A stretch of 64,000 nucleotides of DNA from Clostridiales bacterium 1_7_47FAA (GCA_000155435.1 DS990260.1:2770984-2834983); one strand, 5' to 3'. Counted from the first letter of the stretch, positions 51,477 through 61,061 are shown. The notes: a model not told the origin generated them from the sequence alone. Translations and numbers: made by a program.

Positions 51477-51926
51477 CTAGGAAACACCATTTCTGACAAA
51501 TGTCCCGGCAACATGTTCCGTGATTATGTCCTGCTGCTCCTTTGCCTCGTCATGGTGATATTCCTCCAATTGATTTTCCTTCAGCTTCTCCAGTTTTTTT
51601 ACTTCCTTGGAAGCCTCCGTGACAATGTGGCGCTGTTTCTCCACCCTGGCCTGTGCCTGGGACAGCTCCTTTTTTGTATCCTCCAGCTGGAGCCTGACGC
51701 CCTCCAGGACAGAAAAGCATCCCTTCAGGATGAACACCGTGGTTCCCTCGTCCTGCCGTCTTTTAATCTCCATCTGTATATTGGCAATCCTGTTTTCCTG
51801 CCCTTCTTTTATCTCCTCCAGTTCATCCCTGGCAGCCGTAAGCTTTCCAAGGATTCCTTTCTCTTTTTCCAGGTTCTGCTGCTGGTACACAAGCATCCGT
51901 TCCAGCGAAAATACAAACTTTTTCAT
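51477..51926 (-). CDS. fliJ: Flagellar export chaperone FliJ
   Basis: A 149-residue coiled-coil protein, KFVFSLERMLVYQQQNLEKE at the start, the FliJ family pattern. It is the stalk that couples FliI ATP hydrolysis to FlhA. It follows fliI by 10 bases. The 81-base gap to fliK holds a small hairpin (GTACTGC/GCAGTAC at 51432-51448). Confidence 0.93.
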   Translation of the reverse strand: MKKFVFSLERMLVYQQQNLEKEKGILGKLTAARDELEEIKEGQENRIANIQMEIKRRQDEGTTVFILKGCFSVLEGVRLQLEDTKKELSQAQARVEKQRHIVTEASKEVKKLEKLKENQLEEYHHDEAKEQQDIITEHVAGTFVRNGVS

Positions 51927-51936
51927 GATAAGCCCC

Positions 51937-53241
51937 TTAATCCGTTACCTGAATCATCTGGATGACTGCCTCATCCAGTGAAAAACTTTCATCTGTCTTC
52001 TGCTGGAGGAACCCATAGATGCTGTCTATACGCTCCAGGGCCTCATCCAGTTCCGGGTTCGTCCCCTTTTTGTAGGCCCCGATGGAAACCAGGTCGCTGT
52101 TGCTCTCATACACCGCCAAAAGCCTCCGCAGCTTTCCCGCGGCTTCCTTGTGTTCCGGGGTCACGATGTCGTTCATCAGACGGCTGACACTGGACAGGAT
52201 GTCGATGGCCGGATACCGGTTCTTGGCCGCCACCTTCCTGGACAGCATGATGTGCCCGTCTATGATTCCGCGCACCGTATCGGATATGGGTTCATTGGCA
52301 TCATCGCCTTCCACCAGCACGGTATAGATTCCGGTAATGGAACCTTCCTCAAAATTGCCGGAACGCTCCAGAAGCTTTGGAAGTTCGGAATAGATGGAGG
52401 GCGTATATCCCCTGGCCACAGGCGGTTCCCCTATGCTTAGCCCCACTTCCCTCTGGGCCATGGCAAACCGGGTAAGGGAGTCCATCATCAACAGCACATC
52501 CATACCCTGATCCTTGAAATACTCCGCAATGGTAGTGGCTGTCATGGTGCACTTGGAGCGCATCATGGCGGACTGGCTGGAGGTTGCAACCACAAGCACG
52601 GAACGCTTTAATCCTTCTTCCCCCAAATCCCTGTTAATGAACTCCACGACCTCCCTGCTCCGCTCGCCGACCAGCGCAATGACGTTCACATCCGCCTTCA
52701 CGTTCTTGGCTATCATGCCCATTAACGTGCTCTTTCCCACGCCGCTGCCAGCGAAGATTCCCATCCTCTGGCCCTTGCCAACGGTCAGAAGGCCGTCAAT
52801 GGCCTTGACCCCCATCTGTATGATTGTATCAATCCTGGGGCGTTCCATGGGGTTGGAGGGTTTCCCCGTGATGGGATAATAGGAAACGTCATCCACCGGT
52901 CCCAGGCCGTCAATGGGCATTCCCATGGCGTCCACGGTCCTGCCTATGAGTTGATTGGAAACCGCAATCCTGAGACGTTCCCCTGTATTGCGGACCGCGC
53001 TTCCATAGCCGATTCCCTCCATCTCCTCATAGGGCATCAGCAGTACCCGGTTCTCCCTGAACCCCACCACCTCGGCCCTGACCGGGGTCGTGCCCTCCAC
53101 CACATCAATGGTACACACATCCCCCAGCCTGCAGGCCGGTCCCATGGATTCCACCGTGGTTCCCACGATTTTGTCTATCTTGCCCAGGTAGGTATATAAA
53201 TCCGCATTCTGTATTTCCTGCTCTATCTGCCCTAATTCCAT
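51937..53241 (-). CDS. fliI: Flagellum-specific ATPase FliI
   Basis: A 434-residue F1-beta-like ATPase: Walker A AGSGVGKST (Lys170), Walker B LLMMDSLTRFAMAQREVGLS near residue 245. It energises substrate docking at the export gate with FliH and FliJ. Full length, intact motifs. Confidence 0.97.
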   Translation of the reverse strand: MELGQIEQEIQNADLYTYLGKIDKIVGTTVESMGPACRLGDVCTIDVVEGTTPVRAEVVGFRENRVLLMPYEEMEGIGYGSAVRNTGERLRIAVSNQLIGRTVDAMGMPIDGLGPVDDVSYYPITGKPSNPMERPRIDTIIQMGVKAIDGLLTVGKGQRMGIFAGSGVGKSTLMGMIAKNVKADVNVIALVGERSREVVEFINRDLGEEGLKRSVLVVATSSQSAMMRSKCTMTATTIAEYFKDQGMDVLLMMDSLTRFAMAQREVGLSIGEPPVARGYTPSIYSELPKLLERSGNFEEGSITGIYTVLVEGDDANEPISDTVRGIIDGHIMLSRKVAAKNRYPAIDILSSVSRLMNDIVTPEHKEAAGKLRRLLAVYESNSDLVSIGAYKKGTNPELDEALERIDSIYGFLQQKTDESFSLDEAVIQMIQVTD

Positions 53242-53253
53242 ATGGTTACCGCC

Positions 53254-54045
53254 TTATTGCCTGCTCTCCAGAGCCAGCAGATGTTTTTTCAGGTTATCCA
53301 GCTGGACATCCAGGGATGCATCCACAATCCCTTCCTCTGTCTCCACCTGTACAAAGCCCAGGGGCCGTTCCTCCGCCTTGATCCTTATGGTGCCCCCGCT
53401 TCCGGAATTCTTATCCCTCAGCGGTTCCAGCCGTTTCTCCAGTGTCTCTATCAGCTTCACGGCCTGGGCCGGCATATGGAGGGTGATATTCTCCTTATCC
53501 CGCTCTGACAGGACCGCCTTTTCAATCATATCTGCCAGCTCCGTCTCGTCGCACTCCACTTTCTTCCTGAGGATTTTCTCTGCCATCATGAAGGACAGGT
53601 CCGCAATCCTGCTGCCCAGCCTCTGTTCAAATCCGCTGAACTCAGCACCGATTTTTTCCACAGATGAACGGATGCCGTCAATATCCTGCCCTATGTCGTC
53701 CAGGGCCTGCCTGAGTCCCTGCCCATAGCCCTCCTGCCTGGCCTGTTCCCGGATCCGTCCGGCTTCATCCCTGGCCGTGTTGACTATATTATCCCTCTGC
53801 GCATAGGCCTCCTCCAGTATCCTGGCCGCTGCCTGTTCCGCCTGGTTCCTGGCGTGCTCCAGTATCTTGCGCTTTTCCTCCGATATAAGGGCGTACCGTC
53901 TGCCGCCCTGGTCCTGTTCCGGGTCCGGCGGCTCACTGACGCCGGATTCCTGCCCTGTCTGCGCCCCGGCTTCCTGGACGGGCTGGTACAGCCTTACCAT
54001 GTGGCTTCCCGCAACAGTCTGGGCGGGTTTTAATATCCTAGACAA
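53254..54045 (-). CDS. fliH: Flagellar export regulator FliH
   Basis: A 263-residue charged coiled-coil protein with an Ala-rich helical middle (HARNQAEQAAARILEEAYAQ) and a C-terminal stator-like domain (IKAEERPLGFVQVETEEGIV). It holds FliI and tethers it to FliN/FliY. Start is TTG, overlapping fliG by 8 bases, with AAAGGATGAG upstream. Confidence 0.9.
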   Translation of the reverse strand: MSRILKPAQTVAGSHMVRLYQPVQEAGAQTGQESGVSEPPDPEQDQGGRRYALISEEKRKILEHARNQAEQAAARILEEAYAQRDNIVNTARDEAGRIREQARQEGYGQGLRQALDDIGQDIDGIRSSVEKIGAEFSGFEQRLGSRIADLSFMMAEKILRKKVECDETELADMIEKAVLSERDKENITLHMPAQAVKLIETLEKRLEPLRDKNSGSGGTIRIKAEERPLGFVQVETEEGIVDASLDVQLDNLKKHLLALESRQ

Positions 54046-55045
54046 TTATCTCATCCTTTCCATCCTTGGAAATTACAATCTCGCCTTCCTCTTCCAGCCG
54101 TCTTATGACAGCCACGATCCTCTGCTGTGCTTCCTCCACATCGCTCATGCGGATGTTATGCAGGTATTCCATATCGCTCTGTATGGATTCCCTCATCCTG
54201 CCGGACATATTGGCAAAGATGGTATTGGTCACATCCTTGTTGGCCACCTTGAGGGCTACCGACAGGTCCTTTGTATCGATTTCCCGCAGGAAACGCTGTA
54301 CGGACAATGGATCCAGATAGGCAATGTCCTCGAATACAAACATCAGCTTGCGCACATCCTCCGCCAGTTGCGGATTCTTCATATTCAGTTCGTCAAATAT
54401 ATCCCGCTCCGTGCTGCGGTCCACATGGTTCATCACATCAGCCACATAGGTCAGGCCGCCCACCTCCATGGTTTCCTCAGAGGAGGAGGCGCCGATTTTC
54501 TTCTCCAGCACTTCCTCTGCAATCTTGATTGCCATGGGAAGGGAGCGGTCCATGTTGGCAATCCGTTCCACCACATCCACCCGTGTGTCCTGGGACAGGT
54601 TTGCGATTATCTTGGACGCCTGTTCCGGGGTTGCATAGGATAGGATCAGGGCCAGGGTCTGGGGATGTTCATTCTGGATGGCTGCCATCAACGTCTTATA
54701 ATCCACTTTACGGATAAAGCTGAAGGCCTTTGTCTTAAGGGCCTTGCTGACCCGGTCCATCAGGTTCTTGGCCTGCTGCTGGCCAAATGCCTTTTCCAGC
54801 ACCTCCTTGGCGTAATCCTTTCCGCCTTCTGTTATTACCTTCTCTGTCACACAGCAATTATAGAAATCCTGGGCAATGTCTTCCAGCTCATCTTCCGTGA
54901 GCCTTGGCAGCCTTGTAATCTCCATGGAGAGCTGCTCCACCTCATTTTCTGTCAGATACCGGAACACCTCGGATGCCCGTTCGCTTCCCAGTATGGATAT
55001 GACAGCAGCAGCCTTTTGGGCTGGTCTTCTCTCTTCTGCAGGCAT
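54038..55045 (-). CDS. fliG: Flagellar motor switch protein FliG
   Basis: A 335-residue FliG with N, middle (NEHPQTLALIL near residue 128) and C domains (MFVFEDIAYLDPLSVQRFLR near residue 245, the charged torque helix). It joins the MS-ring to FliM and contacts MotA. One base separates it from fliF. Confidence 0.97.
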   Translation of the reverse strand: MPAEERRPAQKAAAVISILGSERASEVFRYLTENEVEQLSMEITRLPRLTEDELEDIAQDFYNCCVTEKVITEGGKDYAKEVLEKAFGQQQAKNLMDRVSKALKTKAFSFIRKVDYKTLMAAIQNEHPQTLALILSYATPEQASKIIANLSQDTRVDVVERIANMDRSLPMAIKIAEEVLEKKIGASSSEETMEVGGLTYVADVMNHVDRSTERDIFDELNMKNPQLAEDVRKLMFVFEDIAYLDPLSVQRFLREIDTKDLSVALKVANKDVTNTIFANMSGRMRESIQSDMEYLHNIRMSDVEEAQQRIVAVIRRLEEEGEIVISKDGKDEIIV

Positions 55046-55046
55046 C

Positions 55047-56660
55047 TTACTTCTTATCCTCCTTCAGCCATGAACTGATCATGGATGCAATAATCTCAGG
55101 ATTCATCTGGGCAAAGGAACGTACCTGGTCCACAGGGTCGGAAGAATCCGGCTGGATCCTGCCCAGGCTGTTCTGTACCGCATCCTCCGCTGCCCGCTGT
55201 TCAACAGACTCCGGCTCCTGGGTATCCCCGTCTTCAAATGGCGCAAACAGCATCTGGTCTTCTTTTAAATGCTTTTTCTTCCTGCTGCGCATGAGAAGCA
55301 GGAGGAGTAACAGGAATATAAGGATGCCCACGCCGGCCGCAGCCGCTATGAGCCGGTAATCCAGTCCTGTCTGGGCCGGCGCCTGTACGGGCAATGCCGG
55401 CTTGTCGTTCTTGACTGTTTCCTTTGGGATCTCACGGAAACTGGACACCACGATATCCTCCGGCGCGATATTGGCGGCCTTGGACGCCGCGTCTATCAAC
55501 TGCTGCTTCTTGGAATCAGTCAGGTTGTCGTCATTGACCGTGATTGCCACGGTGGCCTTCTGCAGCTTTACGTTATCTTTTTCTATCTGTTTCTTGATGT
55601 AGCTTACAAGGTAATCCACATCCCTGTAGTAATCTCCTGTGCCACCTGCACCGCCGCCGGTTCCCGCGGTTCCGTAGGCAGGTATGTCCGTATTATTCTC
55701 CTCGCCGGCAATCCCGCCTGCGCCGGCAGCCCCGCCGTTCAGGCTCCTGCCTTCCTTATACTGCTCCACCACGCCCTGTCCGTTGTCCTGCGGCTCATAA
55801 TGCAGGTCTTCGGTAATCATCCTGTCATAGTCAATGACAACGGTTGCCGAAACCCTCAGCTTATCCGGGGAATATGCCAGTGTAAGGACATTCTTAATCT
55901 TATTCTCCAGCCGTTCCTCCACCTTGGCCTCAAAATCCAGGCGGTTCAGGCCGTATGAGGTGGTGCCGATATCATCCGCAACCATTTCCTGCATGGTTTC
56001 CGCGTTGACCACCGTCACATTTTCAGGCAGAAGCCTGGGTACGCTGTCCGCCACCAGGTTCTTGATGGCTGACACCTTCTCAGGCGAAAGCTCATAGGAG
56101 GGCATCAGGGTCAGGGAAATGGAACCCGTGCTGTTGGAACCCCCTTCATCCCACACATAATTGCTTTCATCCGGCACATTAAGGGTGACGATGGCATTCT
56201 TAACCCCGGTCATATCCTTAAGGGTACGTTCAATCCTGTCCTGAAGGTTCATGAGAAGGTACTGGCGCTTCTCGAATTCCGTGGTGGTAAAGCCCATATT
56301 ATCTGAAAAAATGTCAAAAGGAAGTGCCGTTTTCGGATATCCCAATTCGGACATATCAAGCATGATGTCGCCCAACTGGTCTTCCGGAACCGTCACTTCT
56401 CCTTCGCTGTTTCTCCTGGCCTCAACCCCTCTTGCGTTGAGTACCGTCAGAACCTCGTTATTCTCTTCTTTGGATATTCCCGGGAACAGCGCTACATAAT
56501 TCCCGCTCTTTTTCGTGTTCAGCAGCACGCTGGCTGCAAGTGCTATAACCACGGCTGCCGTTATTCCCGCAGCCACCGCCTTCTTCTTACCCGTATCAAG
56601 TACACGGCCGATGCCGCCTTTCTCTCCTGATACCGATTTCAACTTTTCCTTAATCCCCAT
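55047..56660 (-). CDS. fliF: Flagellar MS-ring protein FliF
   Basis: A 537-residue FliF with two membrane helices (near residues 35-52 and 430-450), ring-building motifs between them and a C-terminal FliG-binding tail rich in Asp/Glu. The periplasmic loop has a Gly-rich insert (GAAGAGGIAGEENN and GTAGTGGGAGG). The base on which the flagellum assembles. Confidence 0.97.
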   Translation of the reverse strand: MGIKEKLKSVSGEKGGIGRVLDTGKKKAVAAGITAAVVIALAASVLLNTKKSGNYVALFPGISKEENNEVLTVLNARGVEARRNSEGEVTVPEDQLGDIMLDMSELGYPKTALPFDIFSDNMGFTTTEFEKRQYLLMNLQDRIERTLKDMTGVKNAIVTLNVPDESNYVWDEGGSNSTGSISLTLMPSYELSPEKVSAIKNLVADSVPRLLPENVTVVNAETMQEMVADDIGTTSYGLNRLDFEAKVEERLENKIKNVLTLAYSPDKLRVSATVVIDYDRMITEDLHYEPQDNGQGVVEQYKEGRSLNGGAAGAGGIAGEENNTDIPAYGTAGTGGGAGGTGDYYRDVDYLVSYIKKQIEKDNVKLQKATVAITVNDDNLTDSKKQQLIDAASKAANIAPEDIVVSSFREIPKETVKNDKPALPVQAPAQTGLDYRLIAAAAGVGILIFLLLLLLLMRSRKKKHLKEDQMLFAPFEDGDTQEPESVEQRAAEDAVQNSLGRIQPDSSDPVDQVRSFAQMNPEIIASMISSWLKEDKK

Positions 56661-56690
56661 GACCCACCGATAATATCTTTCGTTTTAATA

Positions 56691-56996
56691 TCAAACCTGC
56701 ATACCCATAATCTGATTATATGCATTCACTGCCTTGGATGCTAACTGAGTAGTGAACTCAACCACAGCAGCACTCTTCTCAGCCTGTATCAGTGCCGTAT
56801 GAAGATTATCCACCTGGCCGGATGCCAGTTTTATATCCATCTCCTGGGTTTCCCTCATGGCCTGGTCCGCTTCTTTTACAGCGGTCCTCAGCATTTCCTT
56901 AAAGGGTACCGGACCTGCCTGCCCTTTGGCAGGGCTGCTTTTCTGGCTGTCGGAAGGTACAATCCCATCCATTCTTGCAATCGGAACAATAAACAT
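56691..56996 (-). CDS. fliE: Flagellar MS-ring/rod junction protein FliE
   Basis: A 101-residue protein, FliE-typical C-terminus (DIKLASGQVDNLHTALIQAE, then TTQLASKAVNAYNQIMGMQV). It joins the rod to the MS-ring. The ATG at 56996 follows GGGGGA; a longer in-frame start is rejected. First gene of operon B. flgB and flgC, usually just ahead of it, are in operon A. Confidence 0.93.
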   Translation of the reverse strand: MFIVPIARMDGIVPSDSQKSSPAKGQAGPVPFKEMLRTAVKEADQAMRETQEMDIKLASGQVDNLHTALIQAEKSAAVVEFTTQLASKAVNAYNQIMGMQV

Positions 56997-57045
56997 AAAA
57001 TCCCCCTGTAATCCCCTAATATTTACACTTTTCGTCATTAATTCA

Positions 57046-57074
57046 AGTATAGCCGTCTTCGGTCACTCCGTCAA
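57046..57074 (-). promoter_or_regulatory. Sigma-A promoter of flagellar operon B
   Basis: Minus-strand TTGACG (57069-57074), a 17-base spacer and TATACT (57046-57051), 50 bases ahead of fliE. This is the only strong promoter seen for the roughly 22-kb run down to vanY. Confidence 0.88.
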
Positions 57075-57146
57075 CAAAAATAAACGTTTTTGTAACCATT
57101 TTGTAATTTTATGATATCCCCTCCCGGCATTATGATAACTGTGTCC

Positions 57147-57189
57147 ACAAAAATAGCAGGAAGGAGTGTAACCTGCTTCTCCTTCCTGC
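57147..57189 (-). terminator. Intrinsic terminator after the first wall-binding protein
   Basis: Minus-strand GCAGGAAGGAG pairs with CTCCTTCCTGC across 12 bases and is followed by TATTTTTG. Insulates the fliE promoter. Confidence 0.9.
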
Positions 57190-57251
57190 CATGCCCCTGG
57201 CATTTCTGCCGGTAACCGATTCATTCCTGCCTAATCCCGACGCAGCGTCTG

Positions 57252-58454
57252 CTAGTCCTTCCATACCCCTGCTGAATCCAGATACCTGCCTTCCACGGTT
57301 GTATTCCTTACCATGGTTCCGTTGTCCGGGCTCATATAATGCCATGTGCCGTTATCCAGAAGCCACCCTGTATGCATGGAGCCATCCTGGTCGAAGAAGT
57401 ACCAGGTCCCTCCTGCGTCCAGCCATCCCGTGTGCATGGCGCCGTCCGGTTCCAGGTAATACCACTTCCGGCTGTCCTGAAGCCATCCCGTCTGCATGAC
57501 CCCATTGATATCCAGGTAATAATACCTTCCGTTATTAAGCTGCCAGCCTGTCAGCATATAACCGCTGAAGTCAAACAGGTACCAGTTCCCGTCAATCGCC
57601 TGCCATGTGCCTGTGGGATAGGTGCCGTCCGTGTTCCTGTACCACCAGCCCTCCTCATCCTTGACCCAACCGATCTGGGCAGGTGTCAGCTGCTGCTTAT
57701 CCTCCTGTGGCCCGGTCACCCCGCCGTTTAAGGTACACACCTCATCCGCGTCAATGTCCAGTTCATCGGAATACACCCAGTCGCTTCCGGTTATATAGGC
57801 CAGTTCCTCCGAATCCTTGGGTATGGCCCTGACACGGAACTGGTATGTGCCGGCCAGGGTCATCACCGGATAAAAATCATAGGTGGTCGCAATCACCTTG
57901 GGAACGCCCTGTACCATCTGGCCGTCCCTGTAAAGCTTCAATTCATAAGCGCCCGCATAGGGCACAGGCGCCCAGGTGGCCTTGCCCGGAGGATACCCCA
58001 TCCACTCCACGCTCTCAGGTATCTCAAGGGTTCCTGATGCCGGGGTCAGCTTAACGGTCAGCAGAAGCGTCTCGTCATTATTGGTCCGTTTGACAGAGGC
58101 ATAGGTGGCCCCGTCAATCTGGAACTTGCTGGGCCCTGTCACACGGTTAAAGTAATAACCGCTTCTTGCATGTATCTCAATCTGAACCTTGGGTTCATCC
58201 CCGGGTTCCCAGTATTCCTTGTTCTTAGTGACCCATTTATAGGCGCCCGTGGTGTACAGATTGCTGTCCGTGGCGGCATATACAGTAGCTTCGTTCAGCT
58301 CATAATCCGCCTGGACATCGGAACGTACCCGTATGGACACGCTGGTAATGGGCGTCCTTGTCTCCGTCTTGACCGCTGCCAGCGAAGGCATGGGACATGC
58401 TGCCATAGCCATCATGCACACGGATACAGCCACTGCCTTTTTCCATAAATTCAT
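57252..58454 (-). CDS. Secreted choline-binding-repeat protein A
   Basis: A 400-residue secreted protein: signal peptide (residues 1-27, AACPMPSLAA end), two beta domains (~28-130 and ~135-245, the second fibronectin-III-like with YPVMTLAGTYQFRVRAIP), then six to seven wall-binding repeats (GWQ...YYLD, W...GTWYFFDQDGSMHTGW). Such repeats hold proteins to choline-bearing teichoic acid or related polymers. No catalytic domain, so probably an adhesin or wall-organising protein. AGGAGGAGA precedes the ATG. It is the last of three genes in a wall operon; its neighbour upstream is a paralogue. Confidence 0.85.
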   Translation of the reverse strand: MNLWKKAVAVSVCMMAMAACPMPSLAAVKTETRTPITSVSIRVRSDVQADYELNEATVYAATDSNLYTTGAYKWVTKNKEYWEPGDEPKVQIEIHARSGYYFNRVTGPSKFQIDGATYASVKRTNNDETLLLTVKLTPASGTLEIPESVEWMGYPPGKATWAPVPYAGAYELKLYRDGQMVQGVPKVIATTYDFYPVMTLAGTYQFRVRAIPKDSEELAYITGSDWVYSDELDIDADEVCTLNGGVTGPQEDKQQLTPAQIGWVKDEEGWWYRNTDGTYPTGTWQAIDGNWYLFDFSGYMLTGWQLNNGRYYYLDINGVMQTGWLQDSRKWYYLEPDGAMHTGWLDAGGTWYFFDQDGSMHTGWLLDNGTWHYMSPDNGTMVRNTTVEGRYLDSAGVWKD

Positions 58455-58470
58455 AGTGATTCTCCTCCTG

Positions 58471-59694
58471 TTAAGGTATCCAGATCCCGTCCTGGTTAAT
58501 ATAATACTGGTCCACCACCTGGTCCTTCACCATCTGCCCGTTCCTGGGGTCCAGATAATACCAGTTCCCCTGGGACAGAAGCCAGCCCGTCGCCATGCTT
58601 CCATCGGGATTCAGATAATACCACTGGTCCCCCTGCTGCAGCCACTGCCCGGTCAGCTTGCCCTGCTCCGGATCCAGGTAGTACCATATCCTGTTATACT
58701 GAAACCATCCTGTGACCATATCACCGTTGGTCGTCAGATAATATTCCCTGTCATTCTTCCACTGCCAGCCCGTAAGCATATAGCCGTTCATGTCAAAAAG
58801 GTACCATTTGTCCCCTATGGCTTTCCAGCTGCCCACCGGATAGGAGCCGTCCTCATTCCTGTACCACCAGCCGTTGCCGTCCATGGCCCACCCCGGTGCC
58901 TGGGCCATGGGTCCGGTCCCGTCCTTGGTGCTGACGCCCTTGGTACCGGTGGAGGCCGCCCGCTTGTCAGCCGCCCTGGCATCCTTTTTCGTAATCTCCT
59001 GATTATCGGATTCCGCCCAGTCCCCTGCCTTCAGGTAGCCTGACTCGGATTCTGATTTGGCAACCGCCCTGACCTTGAAGTAGTAGTCCCCGTCCTCTGT
59101 CATATAGGGGAAAAAGTCATAACTCACCGAGTTGGTCCTGGGCACATGATAAACCATGCTCTCATCACAGAACAGCTTTACCTCATAGGAGCTGGCCCCT
59201 TCTACCTTTGCCCACCTGGCCTTGCCCAGAGGCTTCTCCTCCCAGTAGGCATCCTCCACACGGTCCAGGGTACCCTTTACCCCCTTCAGCTTAACCGTTA
59301 TGGTCAGGCTGCGCTTGGCATCGCTTTTCTTGCACGTGACATAATCCGCGCCGCGTATATGGGCGCTGGATGAACTGATGCTTCCGAAATAGTATCCTTC
59401 ATCCGCAGCCAGTTCTATGGAAGCTTTGGGTATGTCCCCTGCCTTCCATTGGGACTTCCCATTGATGAAATCGCAGGAAACCACATGGTACTTCGTGCTG
59501 TCCGCGGCAGCGGACACACTGCCGCCGTCCCCGTTGGCAGTAACAGAGGAAGTTACCGTCACTGTTACGGACTTGATGGCCTCGTCCGCATATGCCGCCG
59601 TGGCCATGGCCAGCCATGTCCCTAATATGATTCCTGCCCCAACGGCAGTTTTCAGCCATCCGGCTGTACGCTTCTTGTCTGATATCACTGTCAT
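58471..59694 (-). CDS. Secreted choline-binding-repeat protein B
   Basis: A 407-residue paralogue of the next gene: signal peptide (ending MATAAYA near residue 36), the same two beta domains (YYFGSISSSSAHIRGADYV, then YDFFPYMTEDGDYYFKVRAV), a Lys/Ala/Thr-rich linker, and six wall-binding repeats with GWQ, YYLT and GSM.TGW pattern. Tandem duplication with strong divergence between the copies. It follows the NlpC/P60 gene by 26 bases. Confidence 0.85.
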   Translation of the reverse strand: MTVISDKKRTAGWLKTAVGAGIILGTWLAMATAAYADEAIKSVTVTVTSSVTANGDGGSVSAAADSTKYHVVSCDFINGKSQWKAGDIPKASIELAADEGYYFGSISSSSAHIRGADYVTCKKSDAKRSLTITVKLKGVKGTLDRVEDAYWEEKPLGKARWAKVEGASSYEVKLFCDESMVYHVPRTNSVSYDFFPYMTEDGDYYFKVRAVAKSESESGYLKAGDWAESDNQEITKKDARAADKRAASTGTKGVSTKDGTGPMAQAPGWAMDGNGWWYRNEDGSYPVGSWKAIGDKWYLFDMNGYMLTGWQWKNDREYYLTTNGDMVTGWFQYNRIWYYLDPEQGKLTGQWLQQGDQWYYLNPDGSMATGWLLSQGNWYYLDPRNGQMVKDQVVDQYYINQDGIWIP

Positions 59695-59720
59695 TCACCC
59701 CATCTGTCAGTATTGTATGT

Positions 59721-61061
59721 TCACTGCCACGGCCTGCGGATGGACACGATGGTCCGGTAAGCCGGGTCATTGCCCACCTTGATTCCTTCTTTCCTGGAAC
59801 TGGCATGGACAATCTGTCCATTGCCTATATACATGGCCACGTGGCCGGAATAGCAGACCAGATCCCCGGGTTCCATGTCTTCATAGGGAATCTCCTTGCC
59901 AAACCAGGCCTGCTCCGCGGATGTCCTTGGGATATCCACCCCAAAATGGCGGTAAACCGACTGGGTGAATCCGGAGCAGTCCGCGCCCGAGGTCAGGCTT
60001 GTGCCTCCCCATACGTAGGGGTTGCCCACAAACTGCAGGCCGTAATCCGCTATGCTGCGTCCAAAGGCAGTGCCTCCGGCGCTTTTAAGCGGCTGGCGGA
60101 TGCCTGGCTCCGTTCCCTGGCCGGACATTGGTTCCTGGCCAGCCATGTGTGTCTGCCCAGCACCATGGTCCGTCTGCACCCCTGCAGCCCGTCCACCCGC
60201 CTCCGCTTCGGACCGGATTCCTGCCTCTTCCCTTAGTCCTGCCTCTTCCCTTAGTCTTGCTTCTTCCCTTAGTCTTGCTTCTTCCCTTTTCCTGGCCTCT
60301 TCCTTTTTCCTGGCTTCCTCTGCCCGCAGGCGGCGGATTTCCTCATTCTTCTTCCTTACCTGGTCAGCTGCCTTTGCAGCGCGTTCCCTGGCGGCAGCCA
60401 GCTGGATGCCAAAATCCGCTGTCTCCTGTTCCTTTGTGCGGATCAGCGCGCGGATATCTGCCTGCTGGACCTCATATTCCTGTTCCATGGCTTCCATCTC
60501 AGATTGCTTTTCCTCCAGTCCACGCTTCCTCATAAGTACTTCTGCCTTAACCTTCTCATACTGGACCAGCTGGTTCTGGTCATAGCGGTAAAGCTGGTCA
60601 AAATATTCCGTCTGGTCCACCACGTCCCCAATGTTCCTTGCCTTTAACAGAATATCCAGGTATGTGATATCGCCCTCCTCATAGAGGAAACGGATTCTCT
60701 TCTTCAGCATCCCATACCGGCGTTCCTGTTCCTTTTTAGCCGCCTCATACTCCTGGTCCGCTGTCCCTATCTGCTGGTCCAGTTCCTTCATATCGGACTT
60801 AAGGAGATTGCTTAGGGTGAGAAGCCTGGTCAGTTCATCGCCCAGTTCCCTGGCCTGGCGCCCTGCATCACCCTGCTTCTGTTCCAGCGCATCCGCCTCT
60901 TCCCGGGCCTTCTGCCCCTCTGCCTGGGCTGATTCCCTTTCCTGCTCCGCTTTTGTCACAGGTGATGCCCAGGCCTGTCCCACAGGCGCGGATGCCCACA
61001 GCATAAGCGCTGCCCATAGGAGGAATACCCTTCTCCTGACCCAGTGTCTCTTTGCTTTCAT
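59721..61061 (-). CDS. NlpC/P60 peptidoglycan endopeptidase with coiled coil
   Basis: A 446-residue secreted enzyme: signal peptide (residues 1-33), long coiled coil (~36-250) of the EnvC/PcsB/CwlO kind, a Glu/Arg/Ala-rich repeat linker, and a C-terminal NlpC/P60 domain with Cys362 (ADCSGF), His407 (SGHVAM) and His419 (IVHAS). It cuts D-Glu-diamino-acid bonds in stem peptides. Proteins with this coiled coil are commonly switched on by FtsEX, whose genes are also in the window. The ATG at 61061 is chosen because it starts the signal peptide; the frame runs 40 codons further up. Confidence 0.9.
   Translation of the reverse strand: MKAKRHWVRRRVFLLWAALMLWASAPVGQAWASPVTKAEQERESAQAEGQKAREEADALEQKQGDAGRQARELGDELTRLLTLSNLLKSDMKELDQQIGTADQEYEAAKKEQERRYGMLKKRIRFLYEEGDITYLDILLKARNIGDVVDQTEYFDQLYRYDQNQLVQYEKVKAEVLMRKRGLEEKQSEMEAMEQEYEVQQADIRALIRTKEQETADFGIQLAAARERAAKAADQVRKKNEEIRRLRAEEARKKEEARKREEARLREEARLREEAGLREEAGIRSEAEAGGRAAGVQTDHGAGQTHMAGQEPMSGQGTEPGIRQPLKSAGGTAFGRSIADYGLQFVGNPYVWGGTSLTSGADCSGFTQSVYRHFGVDIPRTSAEQAWFGKEIPYEDMEPGDLVCYSGHVAMYIGNGQIVHASSRKEGIKVGNDPAYRTIVSIRRPWQ
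60221..60320. repeat. 18-bp tandem repeat in the NlpC/P60 linker
   Basis: About five copies of an 18-mer (CTTCCCTTAGTCTTGCTT and variants) encode REEARL hexads that extend the coiled coil. In-frame unit length. Confidence 0.85.
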
